Part shown: piece after piece, positions 1 to 11,098 of the stretch
How positions within the stretch are numbered: position 1 is the stretch's first letter
Layout of the letters: every line of letters begins with the position of its first letter
Origin: Darksidea phi
Taxonomy: Eukaryota; Ascomycota; Dothideomycetes; Pleosporales; Lentitheciaceae
Direction: 5' to 3'
Length of the DNA: 64,000 nucleotides
Assembly (NCBI GenBank): GCA_030770425.1
Contig: JASJFT010000026.1
Location: 186,001 to 250,000 of the forward strand
Made by a program: the position numbers and the translations under genes
The notes under the pieces: model-generated
Database searches by the model: none
Told to the model about the DNA's origin: nothing
The model's input: only the letters and a program-made list of their open reading frames with translations

Positions 1-1074
1 AGTTGAAGTGCTTAGATGCAGGCCTGAGATTGAAAGAGGAGTTTGAGGACCGGTGCGAAGTCCAGGTCTGTGCATTTGCGCAGCTGCCCCTGTTCTCGGG
101 AGCTGACGGAGGCGAAGAGGTGCGGAAGCTCATGAAGGTGGCTGCCGGGGAAGCGGGCGTAGATGTCGTAGGCAGCACTCCATATGTGGAAACGGATCTC
201 ACGAAGCAAAAGATGAACGTGCGCTGGATCTCCTCATTAGCCTTGACCAATGGCAAGTTCCTGGATCTCCAGTAGGCAACCCTAGGGCACAGTGCATATC
301 TCGCCCAAAAGTGAACATCATTAGCAAAGGATGTTTGCTTGGTAGACATGTACTGGTACCGACCCCCACTCTATCGACCGGTACTGACTTTGCACCCTTT
401 TAGCCTTGACTACTTCCTGGAAGAGGATAAAGAGCCGCTCATCTGGTCCGTTCTTGAGATTCTTAAAGATAGAAACTGGTCCGACCGAAAAGGCAAACAA
501 ATCACCCTGGGCCACTGCACTCGCCTTACTAGATTCAGCGACGGCGAGTGGAGTCGTCTGAAACGGTGTATCGACAACCTTCCCGTCTCATTCGTCGGCC
601 TCCCGACCTCAGACCTTTTCATGATGCGGACGGCGGAAAACGTGCGTGGGACACTGCCAGTGGTGGAGCTGGTCCAGAGACACGGCCTACAGGCAGCGAT
701 TGCAATCAACAATGTCGGCAACGCCTTCACGCCGCACGGAAATTGCGATCCACTCAGCATAGCAACCTTGGGTGTGGGTCTTTACCGGGCTGGGACACAG
801 AAAGATGCTGAGCTGCTCTATGCAAGTAGCCTCCCGGTGTGACAGCCTGCCTCCAACTAACGCCCCCATGCAGGAAACCGTCTCGTCTCGAGCAAAGGCC
901 GCCATTGGCTATGAGTCGTCATCTCTGAGTCTACACGTCGGGGAGCCTGCCGACTTTGTGCTGTTTGATAGGATGGACGCCGGGTGGCGCTGTAGAAAGA
1001 GTATTGTGGAGGTGGTCTACGACGCGGGCTCAAGCCGGCAGACGATCCGACGCGGGAGAGTGACAGCATGCTGA
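1..1074 (+). CDS. Amidohydrolase, cytosine-deaminase-like (3' part, truncated by window start)
   Basis: C-terminal part of a metal-dependent amidohydrolase of the cytosine deaminase-like group. The first complete codon starts at base 3. Exons read as 1-271, 404-836 and 874-1074. The 132-nt first intron was chosen because it restores the conserved run FLDLHLDYFLEE across the junction; the 37-nt second intron is unusually short but keeps phase 0 and has CTAAC before its CAG. Family marks are GHCTRLTRFSD (metal-site His region), LPVSFVGLPTSDLFMM, AIAINNVGNAFTPHGNCDP and the C-terminal GEPADFVLF that closes the beta-sandwich domain. Such enzymes hydrolyse cyclic amides or amidines in the cytosol; the substrate cannot be told from this part. 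The start codon and N-terminal metal ligands lie outside the window. Confidence 0.82.
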
Positions 1075-1417
1075 GGCCAGAGCCTGTGAGGTCGGTGTGG
1101 TAGCGCATGGCTCTTGGGAACTTGACGTGTAGAAGAGCAGGAGGGGCCATGCATGGACTAGGCGGTCTCCATGGCTCTATGTCTCTGTATCGATTGATGT
1201 GCACGACAACCCGTGATGGACTTTCACTGTAGACGGCCCCAGCCACCGCTTCAGCCCTAGGTAGACGCGGGATTCGCCACTCACGTGGCCTTCACCACGT
1301 CCGCACTCACGCCTGCCAAGACCGTGTGCCTCTCGCCGTTGACACGCCCACCGCCTTGCAAGGACGACGCACGCCCCGGTCAACATTCCAACTTTGCCTT
1401 CGCCGTAGCGTGGCACC
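1075..1417. other. Intergenic spacer, promoter side of the next gene
   Basis: Between the stop of the amidohydrolase and the ATG at 1418. No coding signal recognised; the ORFs here overlap out of frame with both neighbours. It must hold the 3' end of the first gene and the promoter of the second. Confidence 0.5.
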
Positions 1418-3847
1418 ATGGAGACGCCTCAATCGCCGCCTGAACCGACATCAACCCCCCCGTGAGTAAACCCCTGTGTGGGCGCGGGTAGCCGACGTAG
1501 CACAACTTTCTATGAGCTAACCATCCCAGTCTACCGGCGTCTCTCGTCCAACCAAAAGATGAGTCCAATGAGGTGCATTGTCAATACGAGCCCGGCAGTT
1601 TCAACGCCCAGTGTCTCATTTTTATGGGATACGTCAACGTAGGCCCGCAGAACTTATATCTCCTAGGAGCGCCCGCTAACGCTGCACAGCAAATCTTTGG
1701 GGAGCGCTCACCGGAGTCAAACAGGATCAACCAAGCGCTCGATGAGTTCAGGGACGGACACTTGGGCAAACGCGACGCTTATGGCACCATGATGGCGATG
1801 TTGGGCGACAATGAGGACCTCAGGCACGCTCTTTCGGACGTTCTCTCTCACAGTGATGGCAACCGGGGTCCCGGCAATCGCGACGAACAGGAAGCTGTCC
1901 CTGCAACGACAGCAGCGGATCCTCGCGCATCGTACGTAAATCCATCGCGATTCGCAAACCAGCGCAGCTTCTCGCCCGCATTACTGGATACCGACATCCT
2001 GCCGACGAACTTTACTGACATCGATAGGCCGGCATTTGTGCAGCCGCAACACCAACCGCAGATGCGTCTTACCCCCGCGTTGGCGGCGTTGTCCTCGGAT
2101 CAATATGTCTTGCCGCATGCTTTCAATTCTGCGCTTCTTGAACCGCCGCTGACGCATTACATCTCAGATCGAAGTGCGCTTATGCAGCAGCAGAGCACTA
2201 ACATGGTGGACAATACACACACTGGACACGGCGATGTCTACAATGTGTATGGAAGCCATGAGGGCTATGGAAACCCGGGCCGGAACCATCAAACGTATGC
2301 TCAAAATACGCACGTCAACTGGAATTCCTTCTCACCAAACGGAAACTTGCCACCCCCGCCTCCATTGCCAAGCGAAGTGCCGTTGGCACATCGCTACGCA
2401 TCAACAACATATGGTCCGACGCCTAGTCCCAACGTCCACGCCGGCGCGGGCTACGGTACGTGGTTTAGCTCACCGGGTTACAGCGTTGCCGAGCATGTGC
2501 ACCGCACCCCGTATCCTTCCCACGAGAGTTGGCAACAGGATAATACTCGTCGTGGATGGACAGATGCTGAAACTCATCATTCACATGAGGGTCTTCATCC
2601 CTTTAACGGGTACCAAATTCAATCGTCCTTTATGCCTTACCAAGAACCGACCCCCAAGTTGGCATCATCGCACCAAAACTCGCCGTGTGAGCCGCCATCC
2701 GAATGGGAAACTCAAACGGCTGTCCCATTCGGCCAGCCCACGCACGACGAGATGTTACCGCCGCCGAAGAAGCGTAACCGCAACAAGTCCCCTAATCACC
2801 AGCAGAAGGATACTCAGGCTAACATTAAGCCACGCAGGACCAGGGCGGCGATGGGACCGGGTCAGTTCGTTCATGGAATATGCGGGAAGGGCTTTGATAC
2901 CCGCAGCGGCGTGAAGAAGCATCATTGGGGCCGGAAGGTGGATGACATTTTGACAACAACTGGTTGCTGGGCCAAGCACGACAAGCCTAACCGTGAATGG
3001 TAAGTTTACATACCCCGTTCTACTACATCCGATGGGACAGCCAGTAATGCTTCTCGCGTGGGTGTAATTTTTCCCCGCCGAGTGTTGTTTGGCCAGCCTA
3101 CTCTGATAGCCTACAGTGCAATCCTTCTTCAAGGGATGCTCCATCGAATGTAGAAGGCCGCTGTGTACTCCACATGTTAGAAGCACGCTAACGCATCACT
3201 TTAGGGACGAGCACCCCAGTTGCAAGCAAGACATTCCCAAGCCCCGCTCGGTAGAGCCAATGCCAACTCGATCCAAGGCGGAGGGGCTCCAGCAGTTCAA
3301 GGCTCCGGTGGTGCCTGCCATGATCCCGACCCCTTTGAATACCATTCCCGGATTCCCCATACTGCAGGAGCTTCCCAATACCGTCGCAGAAGCCGTCAAC
3401 GCCACGCCCGTGTTTGATGGAAAGCCGGTCCCGTTCCATACGTCGCGAATGCCCACGAGAAGTAGTTTCGACTCTTTTGTGACGGCCGTGAACGCTGTCC
3501 CGAAGGTAGATGCACCGATACCACAGGCTCGAAACGATTCGGTTGTCTCACACCTTGATGCCCAGGCTACAGCTGCTGAGCATAATGCCCAACCCTTCTT
3601 GCCTTCTAAGCTCAGCCATCCGGGCTGGACGCACGCTTTCCACTCTCGGGAGCAGTATCCCCTTGGTGGCTTGGGCATTGCTCAGGCCGATGGATTTCCG
3701 GCGTCGTTGGATACGGCCCCTTTTTCGCAAGATGAGAAGGCTGTGTCGAGCGAAATGCAGCAGGCGCCAACGTCTCTAGGAATGGAGGCCGTCGCCGTGG
3801 CGCCGGGCAAGGATGGACGCCCGGAGAGGAAGAAGCAAAAAGTTTGA
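1418..3847 (+). CDS. Uncharacterised protein with a Cys/His/Trp zinc-finger-like module
   Basis: Exons 1418-1461, 1530-2999 and 3205-3847, about 718 aa. The start ATG at 1418 follows CACC and leads into a GTGAGT intron. The protein is mostly low complexity (Pro, Ser, His, Asn, Gln rich), with a basic stretch PPPKKRNRNKSPN before a conserved module: ICGKGFDTRSGVKKHHWG, then TTGCWAKHDKPNREW joined across the last intron to DEHPSC. This Cys-x2-type finger followed by GCW..H..W(D)xHxSC resembles degenerate C2H2-like modules in other filamentous fungi, so nuclear DNA or RNA binding is plausible but unproven. The last intron is 205 nt, much longer than its neighbours, and ends GCTAAC...TTTAG; it was chosen because it rebuilds WDEHPSC. 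The C-terminus is basic (RKKQKV). Function unknown. Confidence 0.65.
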
Positions 3848-4831
3848 AATCGCGGACCATGAACACGCTTCCGAATAGCTGTTGCTGCACAGGTATCATT
3901 GACGGTCGTCACACACTTTGCGATGGGGCGGCGATGTACATGATTGGGATAGCAGCGTCGGACGGTAGTTGTATTCTCCGTTCAGGAGCGGGCTGTCAGG
4001 GTGTACATAGCTACATGGCCATGACGAACGATGGTCAAGGCCTGGTTGCCCTACATTTTGCTTGCGTGCAAAAGAGGGCAACACAGAGGTATTAGCTGCA
4101 ATAAAAGAATGATTGAAGGAATGTTTGCATGTGTTTAGCCACCGGGACGTACCAATGGCACGACGAGTCTATGCACGTACCAACTTACCTGCCCGTCCTG
4201 TCTTAGCGGTCCCCGCCGACGGTTGGCGCAGGGATTGCAGCCCCAGCCGCTTCTTGTCCCCTGCTCGCGCTGTCATCACTCTGCATGCGAAGATTGATTT
4301 CCTCCAATCGGCGCGGACCATGATGATTGCTTCGCTGCATCTTCGTCCGGGATGAGCTGTGGGAGCTTGAGCTGCGGGAGCTTGAAGCTGTGCTTTGGAG
4401 CTTGTTGGCAGAGCTCAGCACACGGAACGTGCAATTGCTGCTCTCGCGGGACGGTGTTGGTTGGAAGGGCATGAGAGCGCTCAGTCTGCCAACAAGGGAA
4501 GGCCTTCCGCCCAGTACCCGTCCCGGTGCTCGTTCCGTCAGCGTCTGCCGTGCTCCTGGACCATCGTACTCACCAATTACCCCAGCTGCGGGGAAATTAG
4601 GCACCGTGGAGAAGTCCGGTCTGTGAACCAGGCCGGGCCATGGTAGTATCTGCACGACAAACGGGTATATAGTAACAGGGAAATGAGTTCCCGGGTCATG
4701 GGAACCCCGTGTAGCCGTCCACATAAAAGCGAGCTGACGCCCATGTCCGCGGTACCTGCCTAATCCCAGCCACCTCCACGCGCACCCAGCTTTACCTTCG
4801 AAAGACCGAGTACACTTGAGGTCTAGACAAG
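3848..4831. other. Intergenic region upstream of aldose epimerase gene
   Basis: About 1 kb with no supported gene. A 234-aa minus-strand open frame at 4203-4907 is low complexity (Ser/Arg) and overlaps the epimerase start, so it is taken as noise. CT- and AC-rich DNA just before 4832 looks like a fungal core promoter and leader. Confidence 0.45.
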
Positions 4832-6237
4832 ATGAAAACCTCATGCGTGGTTTCGATCCTTGCGGCTGCCGCGACTGCGGTTGCGCAGTACGGCACGCCG
4901 TCCTCATCGAATGAAACGCTGGGCCCCGACAAGAATGGGAAGTATGAAATCTCTGCCAATGGGATCCGCGGCTTGTTCATCCCCTACGGCGCTACAATCA
5001 CGAACTTGTTTGTCAAAGATAGGAACGGCATTGAAAGAGATATCGTTTTGGGTTTCGACAACGCGAGCTTTTACTCGGTGGACCCGTTCCATCCGCATCT
5101 AGGTGGTGTGCCCGGTAAGTGTCCAATCTTGATACACAGTGACCGGAAGGGCGAGCGCGAGAGCTAATGAATGAACAGGTCGCTATGCAAACCGTATCAA
5201 GAACAGCACCTTCAACATTGATGGTGTCGATTACCACGTTACCCCCAACGAGAATGGTGGCAAGAATCAATTACATGGTGGGCCTGATGGCTGGGACTAC
5301 GTATGCCGTTCATATCGATTGGTACATTGAATGAGGTCTAATCTCCTTGCAGCGAAACTTTACGGTTGTTTCACATACCAAAGACTCCATTACCTTCTCA
5401 ATTGTCGATCCAGACGGTAAGGAGGGCTTCCCCGGTGAGGTCGTCAGCTACATAACGTACACAATGACGCCATATACGTGGAGTTTCAAGATGGTGGCTC
5501 TGTCCACCACTAAGAAGACACCGATCATGCTGAGCTCTCATGTAGGTAGAGACTAATAAACCCTTCTCTAAGCAGAAGACTGATTGTACAGGTCTACTGG
5601 AATCTCGACGCCTTTGCCAACCCTGATACGCCCACTGCTCTGAACCACACGCTCCACTTGCCCTACTCCGGCCAGCGCATTGGTGTCGATAACATTCTTA
5701 TCCCGGATGGTACCATTCTACCAAACCACAAATACTCCGTGAATGACTTCTGGTCGGCACCCAAGCAGATCGGTGCTAATCTCACTGCTCCGGAACTCAA
5801 GGGCAACTGTGGATTCAATTGCACTGGATATGATAACTGCTTCCTCGTCAATCGCGGTCAAAACGGTCCCTACAATTGGCGACACGATGGCCCTGTGGCT
5901 ACTCTATCGAGTAACTTCACAGGAATTCAGGTCGATATCTATACTGATCAGGAAGCTTTCCAGGTCTACAGCTGCATTGGCCAGAATGGTATGTACAAAT
6001 GGCATTACCTGTAGTTTCCGCATCTCACAGGGTTTAGGTTCTCTCCCTATCAAGTCCACGCAAGGCTATGAGGGCCGCCCGCGCGTCGTCGAGCAATACG
6101 GCTGCATTGTTATGGAGGTCGAGGATTGGATCGACGCCATCAACCAGCCCGAATGGCAGCGCGAGAAGAAGCACATCTTTGGTCCTAACGATCCTGCTTA
6201 CACCTTGGAGGCGTCGTACGTCTTCTCGGCCAATTAG
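4832..6237 (+). CDS. Secreted aldose 1-epimerase (mutarotase) family protein
   Basis: Interconverts alpha and beta anomers of aldohexoses; this fungal branch is extracellular. Five exons: 4832-5114, 5179-5300, 5353-5541, 5592-5988 and 6038-6237, about 396 aa. Introns are 49-64 nt and all junctions keep phase. The N-terminus MKTSCVVSILAAAATAVAQ is a clear signal peptide. Family motifs are in order: GATITNLFVKDRNG, DIVLGFDN, a GRYANRIKN segment (substrate-site Arg), QLHGGPDGWDY (catalytic-region His), SSHVYWNLD and, near the end, GRPRVVEQYGCIVMEVEDW. For the last intron the TAG at 6037 was preferred to the CAG at 6030, because only it gives QNGSLPIKS. Several NxT/NxS sequons fit a secreted glycoprotein. 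The real sugar substrate is unknown. Confidence 0.92.
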
Positions 6238-6661
6238 TACTAGGCACGCGAATGATCTCCTTTCTCACATAAAGGTTGACAAGGTGAAGTCAGCACCCAT
6301 AGGTGTCGTGGGAACTTTTAGTGAATTATAATGCTTAATGCCACTTTCTTCAGGTACGGAGACGCTTCACCGGGGCTTGGTGTCATCAAACGAAATGGAA
6401 AATCCTTGTTTACATATATTTCTCCTTCACTTCGTCAATTTCGCTCCTGCCTGTCATGGCAACCTAATCGCGTCTCTGCGTCAACCACGCACCATAGCTT
6501 GACCCCAAACAGCGCCTCTCGTCTCCCCACGCTCTCTCAGTCTCGCAAAACAACAGCTTCCCTTTACATCCTGCTACTGCTTCCTGGTAGCTACAAGCCT
6601 TCAACCGCCGCTCCTTTGTTGCAAGTAAGATTTCTCTAGCGACAGACAAGCTCAACGCGTT
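6238..6661. other. Intergenic spacer with pyrimidine-rich leader
   Basis: Holds the 3' end of the epimerase gene and the promoter of the gene at 6662. The final 200 bases are C/T-rich, typical of fungal promoters and 5' leaders. No coding signal. Confidence 0.45.
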
Positions 6662-8566
6662 ATGGATCCCGACCGCCCTCACGGTTCTCCGCGTGAGAGC
6701 GGCGTCGAGGCTGGGGACTTACTGAGTCCCATCTCGCTTGCTGCTCTTAACAGGCCCAGCTCCCGATCATCTCTGACGTTTCCAGATTCGGCTGAGGTAT
6801 CACCGACCACGGTTCCGTTGGGAACAATTCTGGAGGAGGACCCATTTTGGTCGAGCTCAGACTCCGAACCGGCACCATCGCGTGAGACGAGCACCCTCGA
6901 GGAGCAGACTGAAGCTCTGAACCTCGCCGATTCTAATCTCCCTCCAGAGAAGGAACGAACTCACCACTACCCCGCCGAGACGCCCAAGGCTGCCAAAGCA
7001 AGTATGACGACGGGCGTGCAGAGGGCCATCGAGGCTTCGAAGAAGTTGCAGCAAGTCCTGGGTCAGCAGCAGCCAGTTCCGTTCAAGGCACCACCATACA
7101 TGCCGCCGAACCTTATGAAAGCCTTCGAAGAGGGACTGGTGGAGTATGGCCTTGGCATAGATCTAAGGGATTTGAAACTGTCCGAGCAGAAAGGCCAGCA
7201 GACTGGTGCCGAGAAGACAGACCAAGGCATTCAGCAGGGTCTCTCAGACAAAGGAAAGGGCAAGGCGAAGGTCACTGAGGACTTCCAGGCGCAGGGCCCC
7301 GGACAGCCAACCGGCCAGCATGATGTTGTCATGGAGGCTTCTGTGGCTCCGCCAGCCTTGTTCCCCTCTCCCAACATTGAAACCGGAAAAGAGACCGAAG
7401 CTGACCTACCTTCTGAGAACCAAATTACCCGGCCCGCTAACGTCGATGGCTTCCTCACCTCGCTCTTCTCTCGTCCGCCGCCGGCGGCCTCGCCAAAGGT
7501 CACCTCAACACTTGTCAAACTCGGCCGTCTCAAAGGCAAAGACCGAAAGCGAGCCCGAGCAGAGTCTCAGAAAGAGACTGCACGTCCTGCCCCTGTGCTC
7601 TCGCAAAAGAAAGCTCGTACAGATGGTATTACCGGCATTCCAACGCTCCCTGCGAGCTTCACTGCTGCCTGGCTGACCGACTTCCCCGGAAATTGCTTGG
7701 ACCTCGCTCAAACCTTGTTGAGGTGGCACCATACTATGACGACGCTCTACCGTCGCTGCCAGGAAGACTTCATGATGGAAGTTCACCCGGTCTTTCCCTA
7801 TCCGCCCACGCGCCCTGTCAACATCCCGCTTGTCTCGATCAGCTTCTGGGATACTTCAAGTGAGCCGCACCGTGAGCTTCGCTTCATCGGTCCGGGAGAC
7901 GTCTCATCCATCCTCTACGCTGAGGTCGACACCTTCCATCGCACCGAAGACTGCGAAAGCAGTGCATTCGCGAAAGCAATGGCTAGCGGCAAACTACCAG
8001 ACCCCAAGGACTTGAGGAAAGTCGACATGCGAGCGCGCAATGAGAGGGGCGAGGGACGTTGGTGCTTCATTGTCATCAATGGAAACAAGAATGAGGGAGA
8101 GGAGCAAGGAAGTGTAGCCCCCTACGTTACGCTCGCGTGGCCTACGACCGCAGTCACAAGCAAGAGCGACTGCCTATACACTCTTTACCCTGACGAAGTC
8201 AAAAATCCAGCATCGGCAGCGTCATCTGCGGGTACTGCACCCAGCGGCCCAAAGCCCATCCTCCCACCCAAAATCAGCATGATGCCAAACATGTACCCGG
8301 GCTTCTTCGCCACGCCCAGTGTCCATAACGCCCTGCGTGCCGCTACCAGCACTACACTTCCGCCTCCCGTCAAGGCTCTAGGCTCAATGGGAACGGGTAA
8401 CCCGAAAGACGAGTTGACCGTTCGACGCACTACGCTGCAGTTCCGGAAAGCAGGTGGAATACCGTTGATTCAAGCGTATCGTACGGATGCGGCGGCTTGG
8501 AAGGAGTTCCTGAATGTTGTGGGTAACGGCTGTGGCAAGATGATGATGAGTTGTGAGGTGAAATAG
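6662..8566 (+). CDS. Hypothetical protein, 634 aa, intronless
   Basis: One uninterrupted frame from an ATG preceded by a pyrimidine-rich leader. Residues 1-330 are low complexity, with Ser/Pro/Glu and Lys patches: an acidic stretch near 55-75, a KGKGKAKV patch near 195, and a basic segment GRLKGKDRKRARAESQK near 290 that could act as a nuclear localisation signal. The C-terminal part (about 335-634) looks folded: TLPASFTAAWLTDFPGNCLD, then VHPVFPYPPTRPVNIPL, LRFIGPGDVSSILYAEVD, GRWCFIVING and PYVTLAWP, suggesting an alpha/beta domain. I do not recognise a family or catalytic motif. Codon use and length argue that it is a real gene. Confidence 0.75.
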   Translation: MDPDRPHGSPRESGVEAGDLLSPISLAALNRPSSRSSLTFPDSAEVSPTTVPLGTILEEDPFWSSSDSEPAPSRETSTLEEQTEALNLADSNLPPEKERTHHYPAETPKAAKASMTTGVQRAIEASKKLQQVLGQQQPVPFKAPPYMPPNLMKAFEEGLVEYGLGIDLRDLKLSEQKGQQTGAEKTDQGIQQGLSDKGKGKAKVTEDFQAQGPGQPTGQHDVVMEASVAPPALFPSPNIETGKETEADLPSENQITRPANVDGFLTSLFSRPPPAASPKVTSTLVKLGRLKGKDRKRARAESQKETARPAPVLSQKKARTDGITGIPTLPASFTAAWLTDFPGNCLDLAQTLLRWHHTMTTLYRRCQEDFMMEVHPVFPYPPTRPVNIPLVSISFWDTSSEPHRELRFIGPGDVSSILYAEVDTFHRTEDCESSAFAKAMASGKLPDPKDLRKVDMRARNERGEGRWCFIVINGNKNEGEEQGSVAPYVTLAWPTTAVTSKSDCLYTLYPDEVKNPASAASSAGTAPSGPKPILPPKISMMPNMYPGFFATPSVHNALRAATSTTLPPPVKALGSMGTGNPKDELTVRRTTLQFRKAGGIPLIQAYRTDAAAWKEFLNVVGNGCGKMMMSCEVK

Positions 8567-9507
8567 AGTCCGCTTGGGGCTGCTATGGATCGGAAGATCG
8601 GATGAGTTATTGAGAGGATGATTGGGCACACGTATGCATGGAAGAAGAAGATGGTGGTGGTGGTAATTACCTTTATTAAGGCGCGGGAAGGGTTTTGTTC
8701 GATTAGAAAGGCTAGCGCATCTGCATTGAGAGAGAGTGTGTGTGTGTGCCTGTACTATAGCCGCCCGTCTTAAGAGACGACATGAATGACTCATTACCTT
8801 GCATATTTTCCATCCGGTGTGACATCTCCCTCACACTGCACACCATCCTCCTCCGCCCACTCCACTCCACTCCACTCAACCACACACACACTCAAGTAGT
8901 CATAGTCGCAGTACCCATCTACTCATGCCATAACACCCACGAGCAAACTAAGAATCTGTCGTATAGCCACATCAAGAGCTGAGGAGTCACCCTTCTACTT
9001 TTTTTTTCTTTATCAAAAACTGCGATTATTGGGGGATGTAATTCATTCCTTCTATCTTTCTAGCGAACCAACTACGTCATATGTAGAACACCACTTGGGT
9101 AGGTATCTTTTCGCAGCTCCTCAGGGACTCTCGGTGACTATTCTAGACGAGAAGAATTCGCGGAGCGCGTTTAGATGTGCGCCGGTATCGCCATGGAGCG
9201 CGCGGTGCCTTGGCTGACTTGTGGTCTTTCTTGACGTGACGGCGTCGACGGATTATTTCCCTATATTCCGCTGTGGTGGTACGGCCAAGTATTGGACTTT
9301 GAAGTGGTGACGCGTAAAGCCCAGAAGAGAACTTGCACGAGCGTGAGACCATCGAAGTTTGAGGCGTGTTGGCGTCGTACGTTCTCTCGTGCGTTCCCGT
9401 GGAACTGCTTCACTGTGCTGCTGTTGTTCTAACTCCTTCCGTACGAGAGATGTGGTTCGTCTAGAACAAAAGCATCCGCTCGACCCCTCTCGTACATTAC
9501 CTCCACA
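8567..9507. other. Convergent spacer with simple repeats
   Basis: Lies between the 3' ends of two converging genes. Contains short simple-sequence tracts: GAAGAAGAAGA followed by GTGGTGGTGGT near 8640-8663, a GAGAGAGTGTGTGTGTGTG tract near 8730-8750, CCACTCCACTCCACTCCACT near 8860 and a T-run at 8998-9010. No gene seen. Confidence 0.5.
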
Positions 9508-10523
9508 TCATCCGTCAAGCTCTTTGCTCTTCCCCGGTCCATTGCCTCCCTCAGCATCCACATCATCGGTAGACCCTCCTTTGACCATATTTCGCTTTAA
9601 TAGGCCCTGATAAACATGCGGCATGATCGCACGATCTCTCGGTTTCTTACCCTGCCCATCCTCCTCACCCTCCTTAGTCTTGCGTATCTCTCCTTTCTCC
9701 AATAACTTCTTCTCTCTATTATGCCTAATCTTGAAATACATAAGCGCCATCTCCATCCGCTGCAACATCAAATCATCGCCAACCCGCGGAATCCGCTCAA
9801 GGTCCAATTGAAGATTCACACGGTCGCGGATATCATTCTTGACGTGATTCGGTATCTCGGTCCATGTCATATCCGGGTGCTCAGAAGCATAGTTGTTGAT
9901 TTCGGTGCGGACAAGCCTCTGTGGAGTGCATGCGTTAGTGGGGACACCGGAAATATTATGGAACATGTGTTGTAGGTACCTGGAATCTCGACATATGGGG
10001 TCCGAGCTCTGCAGCATAGCCTGCCATTGCATTCTCTTGTACATAGGCTCCTATCGCTTGCCTCGCTGCTCTGAATCGTTAGCAAGCCTTTCTTCTGCGG
10101 GATAGTGGAGGAGGTAGATGATCACGTGCCTGTCTTCATCCGACGCATGTTTTTGAATACTCGGTGCAATCGCCAGTAGAGAACGCGCTCGCCTGGCATA
10201 TTCTTGATGCCATTTTCTTTCAGCTGGGCATTGACTCGGAGTTCAATGTCGCGTTTCTCTGCACTACTGAGTTGCTGACCAGTAGGAGTGTCTGCTAAGT
10301 CGTTGTCGCCGTAAAGCGCCTGCGCTACGCTCGCGGTCACGGTCTTTAGGCTGTGTTAGTGTGATGAAAATATCATTACGGGGTGAGAGATTACTTTGAA
10401 GACTGCCCATTCTTGGTGGTTGTAGTTTGTAATGTTGCGGATGTCGGCGACGGTAGCGTCGAGGGCGATGGTGGTGTACCTATGGTAGGCTTTGCGCCCG
10501 AGTAGAAAGGGTGTGAGACGCAT
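9508..10523 (-). CDS. Hypothetical protein with two related halves
   Basis: Four exons read on the minus strand: 10523-10395, 10343-10126, 10070-9980 and 9918-9508, 282 aa. The start is the ATG at 10523; a tempting 3' splice site at 10480 lies inside exon 1 but the frame runs through it without a stop. Introns are 51, 55 and 61 nt with CTAAC or CTAAA branch sites. I recognise no family. The two halves resemble each other: KRDIELRVNAQLKENGI then WRLHRVFKNMRR in the first, KNDIRDRVNLQLDLERI then MEMALMYFKIRHNR in the second. In each half a phase-0 intron falls right after a Phe-Lys/Gln pair. The tail (from about residue 215) is Lys/Glu/Gly-rich and looks disordered. Function unknown. Confidence 0.72.
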
Positions 10524-11027
10524 TCTCCCAACGAAAGACTATGAAACCATTGCCGCTGATCTGTACCTGATGATTTTAGCTTTTGCGCAACGGGCTGGCG
10601 CTGGGGACGGTAACACGTGAGGTCGAATAGGGTGTAGGTAGGGGCTTCGGCGCGTACCTTCCCGTCGCTGATTATTAAGATGCTGTTATATACACGGTAG
10701 ACTAGCAGGACGCAACTAGAATGTACAAGAAGCAAAGATTTTGTGTTGGAGTGGTTATCTGCAATCATTTGTCAAGCTCCCTCAAAAAGCTCGCGCTCTG
10801 ATATGGCCCGTGCCCCTCTCGTCTTGTCTCCGATCTGGCCGGGTTAACTGGGCGCCAATTAAGTTTCCGCCCGGTTCCGACAGGCTGAGCTCTCGCTAAC
10901 AGACGATTTGGGATTGGATCTCTGCAGCGCTCGCACACAAATCTTTCACTTTCACAACGGGCTATATATTTTTCAATATATAATGCTTATAAGGCAGCAA
11001 AACTTTCATAAACATAACAAACTTACC
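10524..11027. promoter_or_regulatory. Upstream region of the tRNA gene, AT-rich
   Basis: Between a minus-strand gene start and the tRNA. The last 70 bases are AT-rich (TATATATTTTTCAATATATAA near 10963-10983), a place where TFIIIB could sit upstream of a Pol III gene. No coding sequence recognised. Confidence 0.4.
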
Positions 11028-11034
11028 GGCTTCG

Positions 11035-11045
11035 TGGTCTAGTGG
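11035..11045 (+). promoter_or_regulatory. A box of the tRNA gene
   Basis: TGGTCTAGTGG matches the Pol III A-box (TRGYNNARNNG type) in the D arm and is intact. The B box (GTTCGANTC) starts at 11093 but is cut after T-loop A58 by the 52-nt insert. Because the insert begins GT, the DNA still reads GTTCGAGT before it departs from the consensus. Confidence 0.7.
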
Positions 11046-11098
11046 TATGATTCCTGCTTTGGGCTCTAGTTCAAACTTGCAGGAGGCCCCGCGTTCGA

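Noticed and set aside
4203..4907. 234-aa minus-strand open frame before and over the aldose epimerase start
   Set aside because: Low-complexity Ser/Arg composition, overlaps the signal-peptide exon of a well-supported gene, and no family motif.
10480..10590. An extra upstream exon of the two-halves orphan gene, ended by a CAG|GTACAG and joined at an ATAG acceptor
   Set aside because: The ATG at 10523 reads straight through the supposed acceptor in frame, which is simpler; the upstream piece has no start codon.
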